From assembly GCF_042650885.1 (NCBI RefSeq), contig NZ_JBHSBU010000001.1:2790001-2854000 (forward strand): 64,000 nucleotides of DNA. The letters are read 5' to 3'. The translations under genes were made by a program, and so were the position numbers. Positions within the stretch are counted from its first letter, which is position 1, and the number at the start of each line of letters is the position of its first letter. Source of the stretch: Chitinimonas_A lacunae (GTDB lineage Bacteria > Pseudomonadota > Gammaproteobacteria > Burkholderiales > Chitinimonadaceae). This document shows, in pieces, positions 53,389-60,911 of the stretch. A model generated the notes under the pieces. That model saw nothing but the letters and a program-made list of their open reading frames with translations. It had not been told where the DNA came from and made no database searches.

Positions 53389-54642
53389 TCAGGCTATCCG
53401 TTCGATCCGGGCGCCGACGCGGCCGAGCTTGGTTTCGATATGTTCATAGCCACGGTCGAGGTGATAGATACGGTCGACCACCGTTTCGCCTTCGGCCGCC
53501 AGACCGGCAATCACCAGACTGGCCGAAGCACGCAGATCGGTCGCCATTACCGTGGCACCCGACAGCTTCTCCACCCCCGTCACCACGGCGGTATGGCCGT
53601 CCACGGCAATCCGGGCGCCCATCCGCGCCAGTTCGGGCGCGTGCATGAAGCGGTTCTCGAAAATGGTTTCGCTCATGATGCCGGTGCCCGCGGCAATCGC
53701 ATTGAGCGCCATGAACTGGGCTTGCATATCGGTCGGGAAGGCCGGATACGGCAGGGTACGCACATTGACGGCCCGGGGCCGCTCGCGCATTTCCAGCAGG
53801 ATCCAGTCGTCGCCGGCTTCGAGATGGGCCCCGGCTTCGCGCAGCTTGTCGAGCACCGCGTCCAGCAGACCCGCCCGGGTCTGGCGCAGCAGCACCTTGC
53901 CGCGCGCAGCGGCCGCGGCACACAGGAAGGTACCGGTCTCGATCCGGTCGGGCAGCACCGTATGTTCGGCGCCATGGAGCCGTTCCACCCCTTCGATCAC
54001 GATGCTGTCGCTGCCGTGGCCGCGAATCTTGGCGCCCATCCGGATCAGGCATTCGGCCAGATCGACCACTTCCGGCTCGCGGGCGGCGTTTTCGATGGTG
54101 GTGATGCCGTCGGCCAGCGTGGCCGCCATCATCAGGTTCTCGGTGCCGGTCACGGTCACCATGTCGGTGACGATGCGCGCGCCTTTGAGACGACGGGCGC
54201 TGGCTTTGATATAGCCGTTTTCGATCCGCACTTCGGCGCCCATCGCTTCAAGGCCCTTGATATGCTGGTCGACCGGCCGCGCCCCGATGGCGCAGCCGCC
54301 CGGCAGCGACACCGCCGCCTCGCCGAAACGCGCCAGCATCGGCCCGAGCACCAGGATCGAGGCCCGCATGGTCTTGACCAGATCGTAGGGAGCGATCAGC
54401 CGCTCGACCTGGTTGGCGGTGATCTCGAACTCGTGCACATTGTCGGTCATCACCCGCACACCCATGCCTTGCAGCAGCTTCTGGGTGGTCAGCACGTCCT
54501 TGAGCTGTGGCACATTGGTCAGGCGCAGCGTGTCGGACGTCAATAAGCCCGCACACAGAATCGGCAGCGCGGCGTTTTTGGCGCCCGAGATGGTGATCTC
54601 GCCTTCAAGCGGCATGCCGCCGTTGATCTTCAGTTTATCCAT
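53389..54642 (-). CDS. murA: UDP-GlcNAc enolpyruvyl transferase
   Basis: A 417-residue protein starting MDKLKINGG, with GAKNAALPIL at residue 20, the UDP-sugar loop LVKTMRASILVLGP near residue 88, and the catalytic Cys117 in SLPGGCAIGARP. It makes the first committed peptidoglycan precursor. Two ATGs are possible upstream, but the family starts MDK. A hairpin lies just upstream in the leader. Confidence 0.98.
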   Translation of the reverse strand: MDKLKINGGMPLEGEITISGAKNAALPILCAGLLTSDTLRLTNVPQLKDVLTTQKLLQGMGVRVMTDNVHEFEITANQVERLIAPYDLVKTMRASILVLGPMLARFGEAAVSLPGGCAIGARPVDQHIKGLEAMGAEVRIENGYIKASARRLKGARIVTDMVTVTGTENLMMAATLADGITTIENAAREPEVVDLAECLIRMGAKIRGHGSDSIVIEGVERLHGAEHTVLPDRIETGTFLCAAAAARGKVLLRQTRAGLLDAVLDKLREAGAHLEAGDDWILLEMRERPRAVNVRTLPYPAFPTDMQAQFMALNAIAAGTGIMSETIFENRFMHAPELARMGARIAVDGHTAVVTGVEKLSGATVMATDLRASASLVIAGLAAEGETVVDRIYHLDRGYEHIETKLGRVGARIERIA

Positions 54643-54663
54643 GCTCAATCTCACCACATCGAA

Positions 54664-54691
54664 CACCGCCTCAATTCCGGCGGTGTTTTTT
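54664..54691 (+). terminator. Hairpin with T-run on the strand opposite to murA, in the murA leader
   Basis: CACCGCC and GGCGGTG (extended by AA/TT to nine pairs) enclose an eight-base loop and are followed by TTTTTT on the plus strand. Read leftwards the hairpin lies about 20 bases upstream of the murA ATG. It could end an antisense RNA or shape the murA leader. Confidence 0.5.
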
Positions 54692-54716
54692 AATTTTCAA
54701 GTAAAAGTTAATACAA

Positions 54717-54746
54717 ATCTTGCAGACGTTTTGCAGGAAATTTTCT
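54717..54746 (+). repeat. Recurrent AT-rich intergenic motif, copy B
   Basis: ATCTTGCAGACGTTTTGCAG is followed by GAAATTTTCT. It matches copy A downstream of sctF at 25 of 30 positions. Confidence 0.5.
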
Positions 54747-54763
54747 AACTGCAAAAGGATGGC

Positions 54764-54937
54764 CTAAGAGAGCCACCACAGCAATACCAACAGCAACCAG
54801 GGCAGATTGATCCAGGCCAACAGCCAGCGCAGGCTGCGGTCGGGCCGCTGTCTGGGCGACGGGCGCCCCCCTCCAGGGTGCTCGTCCGGGGCTTCGGCAG
54901 AGCCGGATGGATCCGGTTTCAGGTCCGGTTCTTCCAC
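54764..54937 (-). CDS. Possible small membrane protein between ibaG and murA
   Basis: An open frame of 57 codons starts at GTG 54937 and overlaps the last 19 bases of ibaG. The first 36 residues are polar and Pro/Asp-rich. The rest is one hydrophobic helix full of Trp and Leu (WLLAWINLPWLLLVLLWWLS), ending at the stop. No ribosome site is clear. The helix with flanking Arg and Trp looks like a real single-pass membrane protein, but function is unknown. Confidence 0.45.
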   Translation of the reverse strand: MEEPDLKPDPSGSAEAPDEHPGGGRPSPRQRPDRSLRWLLAWINLPWLLLVLLWWLS

Positions 54938-55158
54938 TCGAAGGGACTGTAGGTCTTCATCGACAGCGCGTGGATTTCCTCGCGCATCCGCTCGCCCAGC
55001 GCCTGATAGACCAATTGATGCTGGCGCACACGGGCCAGACCGTCAAAGGCCGCGCTGACGATCACGGCCTCGAAATGATGACCGTCGCCGCTGACTTCCA
55101 GCAGGTCGCAGGCAAGACCGGCGGCAATGTACTGTTTGACTTGTTCGGGAGTGACCAT
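54919..55158 (-). CDS. ibaG: BolA-family protein IbaG
   Basis: A 79-residue BolA-fold protein with CDLLEVSGDGHHFEAVIVS and the family helix HQLVYQALGERMREEIHALS. IbaG (YrbA) pairs with monothiol glutaredoxins in iron-sulfur trafficking. In E. coli it also lies directly upstream of murA. Confidence 0.93.
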   Translation of the reverse strand: MVTPEQVKQYIAAGLACDLLEVSGDGHHFEAVIVSAAFDGLARVRQHQLVYQALGERMREEIHALSMKTYSPFEWKNRT

Positions 55159-55194
55159 GACGTTTTCGGGATTTGTCTCGGAAGAAAGCCGCGC

Positions 55195-55950
55195 TCAGTG
55201 ACGCAGTCGATAGCCGGTGCGCAGCAGATGGAGCGTGAACAGTGTCAACGCCGCAAAGGTGCCGCCGACCACCGCCAGGCTCAGCCACGGCGACACATCA
55301 CCGACACCGAAGAAACCATAGCGGAAGCCGTCGATCATGTAGAACACCGGATTCAGATGCGAAACGCCAAGCCAGAACGACGGCAGCGAATGGATAGAGT
55401 AGAACACCCCGGACAGGAAGGTCAGCGGCACGATGATAAAGTTCTGGAACGCCGCGAGCTGGTCGAATTTCTCGGCCCAGATACCGGCGATCAGGCCCAA
55501 TACCGCCAACACCCCGCAGCCCAGCAGACCGAAGGCCAGCACCCACAGCGGATGCGCCAGCGGCGGCACGGTATAGAAACTGGTCACGATCAGCACGCCA
55601 AGCCCGACCACCGCCCCGCGCGCCACCGCCGCCAGCACATAGGCCAGGAAGAATTCCAGATGGCTCAGCGGTGGCAGCAGGATAAACACGATATTGCCGG
55701 TGATCTTCGACTGGATCAGGCTGGACGAGGTATTGGCAAAGGCGTTCTGCAACATCGACATCATCGCCAGGCCCGGAATCAGAAAGGCCGTATAGCGCAC
55801 GCCAGGGTACGGCTCCAGGTGCGATTCGAGCACATGGGAGAAGATCAGCAGATAGAGCAGCGCCGTCAGCACGGGCGCAGCCACGGTCTGGAAGCTGACC
55901 TTCCAGAAACGCAGCAGCTCTTTGTAGAACAGGGTGGCGAAACCTTGCAT
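55195..55950 (-). CDS. ABC-2 type permease (YadH-like)
   Basis: A 251-residue protein with six hydrophobic segments, including FNIIVPLTFLSGVFYSI-like FIIVPLTFLSGVFYS and LNPVFYMIDGFRYGF, typical of the YadH/NodJ type. It pairs with the ATPase encoded just upstream. The transported molecule is not known. Confidence 0.9.
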   Translation of the reverse strand: MQGFATLFYKELLRFWKVSFQTVAAPVLTALLYLLIFSHVLESHLEPYPGVRYTAFLIPGLAMMSMLQNAFANTSSSLIQSKITGNIVFILLPPLSHLEFFLAYVLAAVARGAVVGLGVLIVTSFYTVPPLAHPLWVLAFGLLGCGVLAVLGLIAGIWAEKFDQLAAFQNFIIVPLTFLSGVFYSIHSLPSFWLGVSHLNPVFYMIDGFRYGFFGVGDVSPWLSLAVVGGTFAALTLFTLHLLRTGYRLRH

Positions 55951-56003
55951 GGCGGATTACACCGGGTGGACGACGCGGTACGCCGACGGGAAGGCGGCGC
56001 CGC

Positions 56004-56909
56004 TCACGCCGTTTCCGCTCGCGTCAGTTGGACGAAGATCTGTTCCAGATCCGGCCTTTGCAGATCGAGCTCCTGCACTGTACTGCCGGCCTCGCGCAGG
56101 GTGGCGAGAATGGTTTCCAGTTCGGCACAATCATCGAGCCGCAACAGAAAATTGCCGTCGCGCTCGGCCACCAGCAACGATTGCAGGGCAGCCGGCAGAC
56201 GGGACGGCTCGAGTCGCAGGCTCAGGGTGCGGCCGCTGTGGCGCTGCATCAGGTCCTGTTTGCGATCGAGCGCCACCAGTTCCCCCTGTTTCAACACCGC
56301 AATGCGGTTACACAGGGTTTCGGCTTCCTCGAGATAGTGGGTGGTCAGCACGATGGTATGACCACGGCTGTTGAGGCCCTGGATAAAGGCCCACAGCGTC
56401 TGACGCAGCTCCACATCGACCCCGGCGGTCGGCTCGTCGAGCACGATGACCGGCGGCTTGTGCACCAGCGCCTGCGCCACCATCACCCGTCGCTTCATCC
56501 CGCCTGACAGGGTACGCATATTGGCTTCGGCCTTGTCGGCCAGCCCCAGACGCTCGAGAATTTCGTCGATCCAGTCGTCGTTGCGGCGCAGGCCGAAATA
56601 CCCCGACTGGAAACGCAGGGTCTCGCGCACATTGAAAAAGGGATCGAAGGTCAGTTCCTGCGGCACGATGCCGATCAGGCGGCGGGCGGCGCGATAGTCG
56701 CTGACGACGTCGTGCCCCAGCACCGAGGCGGAACCGGAGTCCGGGCGGGTCAGGCCGCCCAGGATGGAAATCAGGGTGGTCTTGCCGGCGCCGTTGGGGC
56801 CAAGCAGGGCGAAGAACTCACCCTGCTCCACGGCGAAATCGACGCCTTTGAGCGCTTCGAGCGCACCGAAGCGCTTTTTGACGGCTTGGAAGCGAATAGC
56901 GACGGTCAT
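56004..56909 (-). CDS. ABC transporter ATPase (YadG-like)
   Basis: A 301-residue protein with GPNGAGKTTLISILGG (Walker A), LSGGMKRRVMVAQALVHKP (signature), VIVLDEPTAGVD (Walker B) and a C-terminal domain after residue 225. It energises the ABC-2 permease that follows 53 bases later. These pairs are common next to bolA and murA in this group. Confidence 0.93.
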   Translation of the reverse strand: MTVAIRFQAVKKRFGALEALKGVDFAVEQGEFFALLGPNGAGKTTLISILGGLTRPDSGSASVLGHDVVSDYRAARRLIGIVPQELTFDPFFNVRETLRFQSGYFGLRRNDDWIDEILERLGLADKAEANMRTLSGGMKRRVMVAQALVHKPPVIVLDEPTAGVDVELRQTLWAFIQGLNSRGHTIVLTTHYLEEAETLCNRIAVLKQGELVALDRKQDLMQRHSGRTLSLRLEPSRLPAALQSLLVAERDGNFLLRLDDCAELETILATLREAGSTVQELDLQRPDLEQIFVQLTRAETA

Positions 56910-56962
56910 GTAGACGGGCGGCCGGGCAGGAAAGCCGCGATTCTAGCGCAAAACGTCGTTTG

Positions 56963-57697
56963 TCACGGCGACTTGATATCGAGCGAGGTGATATCGATTT
57001 CCTCGTCGTCACCAAAACGCAGCGGCTTGGGCGGATTGCCGTCGTGGATCAGATTGTGACGCCGTTGCAGATAGCCGTTGCGCACGAAGGCATATTCGTC
57101 GAGCGAAGCGCTGTCGAGCACGGCATCGGCCGCCAGCAGGCGGGCGCGGAAATCGAGGCCGCGGAGCAGATATTGCGCCACCTGCTCGTTGCTGCCGCCC
57201 ATATAACTGAGCGGGTTGGCCCGCGACATCACCAGCAGATCGCTGCTGTCGCGCAGGGTCTTGGGACCGAGCAGCGGCACCACCAGATAGGGTCCGCTGC
57301 CCACGCCCCAGACGCCCAGCGTCTGACCCAGGTCTTCGTTATGCTTGGGCAGCCCGGCCGGCGTGGCGATATCGATCAGACCAGCCAGCCCGAGGGTGGA
57401 ATTGAACACAAAGCGGCTCAGATCGGTACTGGCTGCCTGGAATTTACCCTGCAGCAGATTGTTGAGCCCGATATACACATCTTCGACATTGCCGAAGAAG
57501 TTGGTGACGGCGGCCCGCACCGGACGCGGTGCCACCGCCACATAGCCCTGGGCCACCGGCTTGAGCACGGCGTCGTCCACCGAGCTGTTGAAGCGGTAGA
57601 CCTGGCGGTTGATCCGTTCGAGCGGATCGTAATTATTGGCCGGCGTGGCGCAGCCGGTCAGGGCCAGCACGGCGGCGAGGACGAGGAATCGGCGCAT
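56963..57697 (-). CDS. mlaA: MlaA outer-membrane lipoprotein
   Basis: A 244-residue protein with the lipobox LALTGC, then DPLERINRQVYRFN, FFGNVEDVYIGLNNLLQGK and the conserved GVWGVGSGPYLVVPLLGP. MlaA removes mislocalised phospholipids from the outer leaflet of the outer membrane. Its place at the end of the mlaFEDCB operon is usual in betaproteobacteria. Confidence 0.97.
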   Translation of the reverse strand: MRRFLVLAAVLALTGCATPANNYDPLERINRQVYRFNSSVDDAVLKPVAQGYVAVAPRPVRAAVTNFFGNVEDVYIGLNNLLQGKFQAASTDLSRFVFNSTLGLAGLIDIATPAGLPKHNEDLGQTLGVWGVGSGPYLVVPLLGPKTLRDSSDLLVMSRANPLSYMGGSNEQVAQYLLRGLDFRARLLAADAVLDSASLDEYAFVRNGYLQRRHNLIHDGNPPKPLRFGDDEEIDITSLDIKSP

Positions 57698-57746
57698 GGA
57701 TGGTCTCCCGGCCCGGGTATGCCTGGATGGCCGACCGCGGTGGCGA

Positions 57747-58013
57747 TCAGCCCAAGCCCAGCACGTCCTCGACGCCGTAGAGCGCGGCGAGGCTGCGAAG
57801 GCTCGCCGGCGGATTACGAAAAATCAGCAGACGCCCGGCGGCACGGGCATCGCGTTTCCAGTGCAACAGCAGGCTGACCGCCGTCGAATCGACCTCGCCG
57901 ATGGCAGCGAGGTCGAGGGTCAGTTCGGGGCCCTGCAAGCGTGGTGCCATTTCCTCGCTACGCTGTACTGCCGTAGCCAGGGTCAGGTCTCCCGACAGCG
58001 CGACCGTTTCCAT
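57747..58013 (-). CDS. mlaB: MlaB STAS-domain protein
   Basis: An 88-residue STAS protein. LTLDLAAIGEVDSTAVSLLLHW contains the DST motif (Thr in place of the usual second Ser). MlaB binds the MlaF ATPase and stimulates the inner-membrane Mla complex. It is unrelated in role to the BtrV-like protein at 19.3 kb. Confidence 0.95.
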   Translation of the reverse strand: METVALSGDLTLATAVQRSEEMAPRLQGPELTLDLAAIGEVDSTAVSLLLHWKRDARAAGRLLIFRNPPASLRSLAALYGVEDVLGLG

Positions 58014-58017
58014 CGGC

Positions 58018-58629
58018 TTACTTGCCGGCAGCCTTGGCCGGCTGGCTGGCGTTGCGTTCGGCCAGCGCCTTGATCAGACCGTCGATGCCATCCTTCTGGA
58101 TAGTCTGGTTGAAGCTGGTGCGATAGTTGGTCACCAGGCTCACCCCTTCAACGGCCACATCGTAGACCTTCCAGGCATTGTTGACCTTGAGCAGACGGTA
58201 GTCGATCGGGAAAGGCTGGCCATTGGCGATCCCGACTTCGGTACGGACGGTGATGTCGGTATCGTTGTCGCTCATCTTGACCGGCTTGACCTCGATATTC
58301 TGCACCTTATTGGCGGTCAGCGCGGTCGAGTAGGTACGGACCAGCAGGCTGCGGAATTCGCGGGTCAAGGCATCTTGCTGCTGCGGCGTGGCATCGCGCC
58401 AGTGACGGCCGACGGCCAGCATAGTGATACGGGTAAAGTCGAAGCTCGGCAGCACCTTGGCTTCGACCAGATCGCGGAAGCGCTTGTCGCTGGGCGACAG
58501 GTTCTCTTTCTTGATCAGATCGAGCACTTCCTGGCTGGTATTGCGCACCAGGGTTTCCGGCGCAGGGGTGTCGGCGGCGGCAACCGTCAGGCCAACGACG
58601 GCGACAAACAGGGCAAAGAGTTTACGCAT
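58018..58629 (-). CDS. mlaC: MlaC periplasmic phospholipid shuttle
   Basis: A 203-residue protein with a signal peptide and DFTRITMLAVGRHWRDAT, AFKNSQ-like EFRSLLVRTYSTAL, and YRTSFNQTIQKDGIDGLI, all typical of MlaC. It carries phospholipid across the periplasm between MlaA and MlaD. Confidence 0.96.
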   Translation of the reverse strand: MRKLFALFVAVVGLTVAAADTPAPETLVRNTSQEVLDLIKKENLSPSDKRFRDLVEAKVLPSFDFTRITMLAVGRHWRDATPQQQDALTREFRSLLVRTYSTALTANKVQNIEVKPVKMSDNDTDITVRTEVGIANGQPFPIDYRLLKVNNAWKVYDVAVEGVSLVTNYRTSFNQTIQKDGIDGLIKALAERNASQPAKAAGK

Positions 58630-58644
58630 GGGTTTCCTCGGATG

Positions 58645-59133
58645 TTATGGCTGTTGCGGGGACGGCTTATCCGTCTCGCCTTCGGCCGCCTTGTTGAACA
58701 TGAACTTGCTGATCAGTTGTTCAAGCACCAGGGCCGACGAAGTCAACGTAATCTGATCGCCACCCTTGAGCATGGTTTCCTCGGCACCGGGCGACAGGCC
58801 GATATATTGTTCGCCCAGAATGCCCGAGGTCAGAATCTCAGCCGAACTGTCACGGCTGAAGCGGTAGCGTTCGTCGATCTGTAGTACCACCTGGGCACGG
58901 TAGCGCTTGCTGTCGAGCTGGATATCGGCCACCCGCCCCACCACGACCCCGGCACTCTTGACCGGGGCACGCACCTTGAGGCCGCCGATATTGTCGAAGC
59001 TGGCGCTCAGCATATAGCTGGCCGTGCTGCCATTGCCCGAGACATTGCTGACCCGCAGCGCAAGAAATGCCACGGCCAGCAGCCCCAGCAGGAAAAACAG
59101 ACCGACCCAGAAATCGTAGACCCGGCGATTCAT
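58645..59133 (-). CDS. mlaD: MlaD, MCE-domain inner-membrane protein
   Basis: A 162-residue protein with one N-terminal membrane helix (FWVGLFFLLGLLAVAFLAL), then the MCE domain: FDNIGGLKVRAPVKSAGVVVG (in part) and EILTSGILGEQYIGLSPG. It forms a hexameric ring on the MlaEF complex. Confidence 0.97.
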   Translation of the reverse strand: MNRRVYDFWVGLFFLLGLLAVAFLALRVSNVSGNGSTASYMLSASFDNIGGLKVRAPVKSAGVVVGRVADIQLDSKRYRAQVVLQIDERYRFSRDSSAEILTSGILGEQYIGLSPGAEETMLKGGDQITLTSSALVLEQLISKFMFNKAAEGETDKPSPQQP

Positions 59134-59152
59134 ACTTTCTTAAACCCCGTTA

Positions 59153-59947
59153 TTAAATACCGCGGAACATGAACGCGGTCAGAACGAAATCGAGACCGAG
59201 GATGGCCAGCGAGGAACTCACCACTGTACGGGTCGTGGCACGCGACACGCCCTCAGCAGTCGGCGGGGCGTCGAAGCCTTCGAACACCGCAATCAGCGAG
59301 ACCGCCAGACCAAACACCACGCTCTTGATCAAACCATTGGCGACGTCCTGACGGAAATCGACCGAGGCCTGCATCTGGCCCCAGAACGAGCCGGCATCGA
59401 CCCCGATCAACATCACGCCGACCAGATAACCACCCAGAATGCCCATGGCCGAGAACATTGCCGCCAGCAGCGGCATCGACAGCGCACCGGCCCAGAAACG
59501 CGGACCGACCACCCGAGCAATCGGATCGACCGCCATCATTTCCATTGCAGCCAGTTGCTCGGTCGCCTTCATCAGGCCGATTTCGGCCGTGATGGCCGAA
59601 CCGGCCCGGCTCGCAAACAGCAGACCAGCCACCACCGGTCCAAGTTCACGGACCAGCGATAGCGAGACCAGCACCCCGAGCGCTTCGGAAGCGCCAAAGC
59701 GCTGCAGCGTGTCGTAGCCCTGCAAGCCCAGCACCATGCCGACGAACAGGCCCGACACTAGGATGATGATCAGCGACAGCACACCGGTGGAATAGATCTC
59801 ACGCGAGATCAGGCCAAAGCGGCGCCAGGCGGTGCCGGAGCTGCACAGCACGGCACCGAAGAAGCGGACGGCGAAACCGAACTTGATCAGCCCGTCGACG
59901 ATGGGCGCGCCCAGGCCACGGATCTGCGCTGTCAACCATTCAAACAT
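59153..59947 (-). CDS. mlaE: MlaE, ABC permease
   Basis: A 264-residue permease with SGLFVGMVLGLQGYDTLQ, ELGPVVAGLLFASRAGSAI and EIGLMKATEQLAAMEMMAVD, the MlaE family core. The frame is open upstream; ATG 59945-59947 (MFEWLTAQI) is at the normal position and overlaps the mlaF stop. Confidence 0.97.
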   Translation of the reverse strand: MFEWLTAQIRGLGAPIVDGLIKFGFAVRFFGAVLCSSGTAWRRFGLISREIYSTGVLSLIIILVSGLFVGMVLGLQGYDTLQRFGASEALGVLVSLSLVRELGPVVAGLLFASRAGSAITAEIGLMKATEQLAAMEMMAVDPIARVVGPRFWAGALSMPLLAAMFSAMGILGGYLVGVMLIGVDAGSFWGQMQASVDFRQDVANGLIKSVVFGLAVSLIAVFEGFDAPPTAEGVSRATTRTVVSSSLAILGLDFVLTAFMFRGI

Positions 59948-60779
59948 CGCTGCCCCCGAGAAGGTCGTGTGCGTAGTCGCGCGCGGGATAGTGGAAAGGC
60001 ACCGGGCCATCGGGCTTGCCGCCGATAAACTGGCGCACGAAAGGATGTTCCGAGGCCCGCATCTGCTCGGGCGTACCGTGGGCGATGATGGCGCCTTCGG
60101 AAACGAAATAGACGTAGTCGACGATGGCCAGCGATTCGAGCACATCGTGCGTCACCACGATGGAGGTGGCACCGAGTGCGTCGTTGAGCTGGCGGATCAA
60201 CTGGCCGATGACCCCGAGCGAGATCGGGTCGAGGCCGGCGAACGGCTCGTCGTACATCATCAGCATCGGATCGAGCGCCACCGCCCGCGCCAGCGCCACC
60301 CGACGGGCCATGCCGCCCGACAGCTCCGACGGCATCAGGCGCGCCGCGCCGCGCAGGCCGACGGCGTGGAGTTTCATTAAGACCAGATCGCGAATCATCG
60401 ATTCGGGCAGATCGGTATGCTCGCGCATCTGGAAGGCGACATTGTCGAAGACCGACATGTCGGTGAATAGGGCACCGAACTGGAACAACATGCCCATCTT
60501 GCGGCGCAGGGCATAGAGCTGTTCGGCATCGAGTGTGTGGACGGCTTGTCCGGCGACCCGGACCTCGCCCTTGGAAGGCTTGACCTGGCCACCGATCAGA
60601 CGCAGCAAGGTGGTCTTGCCGCAACCGGAACCACCCATGATGGCAACCACCTTGCCCTTGGGAATGGTCAGGCTGATCCCTTTGAGAATGGTACGGCTGT
60701 CGTAGGCAAAGGTTACGTCGTCGACTTCGACGAGAGCGTCGGGGGGCACAGGAGAGGGTGGTTTCTGGTATGGGGCCAT
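59940..60779 (-). CDS. mlaF: MlaF, ABC ATPase
   Basis: A 279-residue protein with GGSGCGKTTLLRLIGG (Walker A), SELSGGMARRVALARAVAL (signature) and LMMYDEPFAGLDP (Walker B). The start at 60777-60779 (MAPYQKPP) was chosen; an ATG 14 codons upstream is also in frame. It is the first gene of the mla operon. Confidence 0.97.
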   Translation of the reverse strand: MAPYQKPPSPVPPDALVEVDDVTFAYDSRTILKGISLTIPKGKVVAIMGGSGCGKTTLLRLIGGQVKPSKGEVRVAGQAVHTLDAEQLYALRRKMGMLFQFGALFTDMSVFDNVAFQMREHTDLPESMIRDLVLMKLHAVGLRGAARLMPSELSGGMARRVALARAVALDPMLMMYDEPFAGLDPISLGVIGQLIRQLNDALGATSIVVTHDVLESLAIVDYVYFVSEGAIIAHGTPEQMRASEHPFVRQFIGGKPDGPVPFHYPARDYAHDLLGGSDV

Positions 60780-60911
60780 GATTCTAAGACAAGGCGGTGT
60801 CTTACAACAATTTTTAAGCAATTGTCATGTTGCAATGCGGCAACATTGCGGCCAACCTCAGACAGAAACCGCCTTATATAGTTTCCGGCTCCTGCTTCCC
60901 TCCTTGCCGCC
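60780..60911. promoter_or_regulatory. Divergent region between mlaF and the sigma-54 activator gene
   Basis: Two short inverted repeats are visible: TAAGAC/GTCTTA at 60785-60804 and ATGTTGC/GCAACAT at 60827-60846. The latter has seven-base arms around AATGCG. Either could be an operator. Promoters for both directions must lie here. Confidence 0.4.

Noticed and set aside
21965..54746. The AT-rich motif as a Neisseria-type DNA uptake sequence
   Set aside because: The reverse core ACGTCTGCAAGA shares only a few bases with known uptake words, spacing and sequence vary too much between copies, and such words are usually much more frequent.
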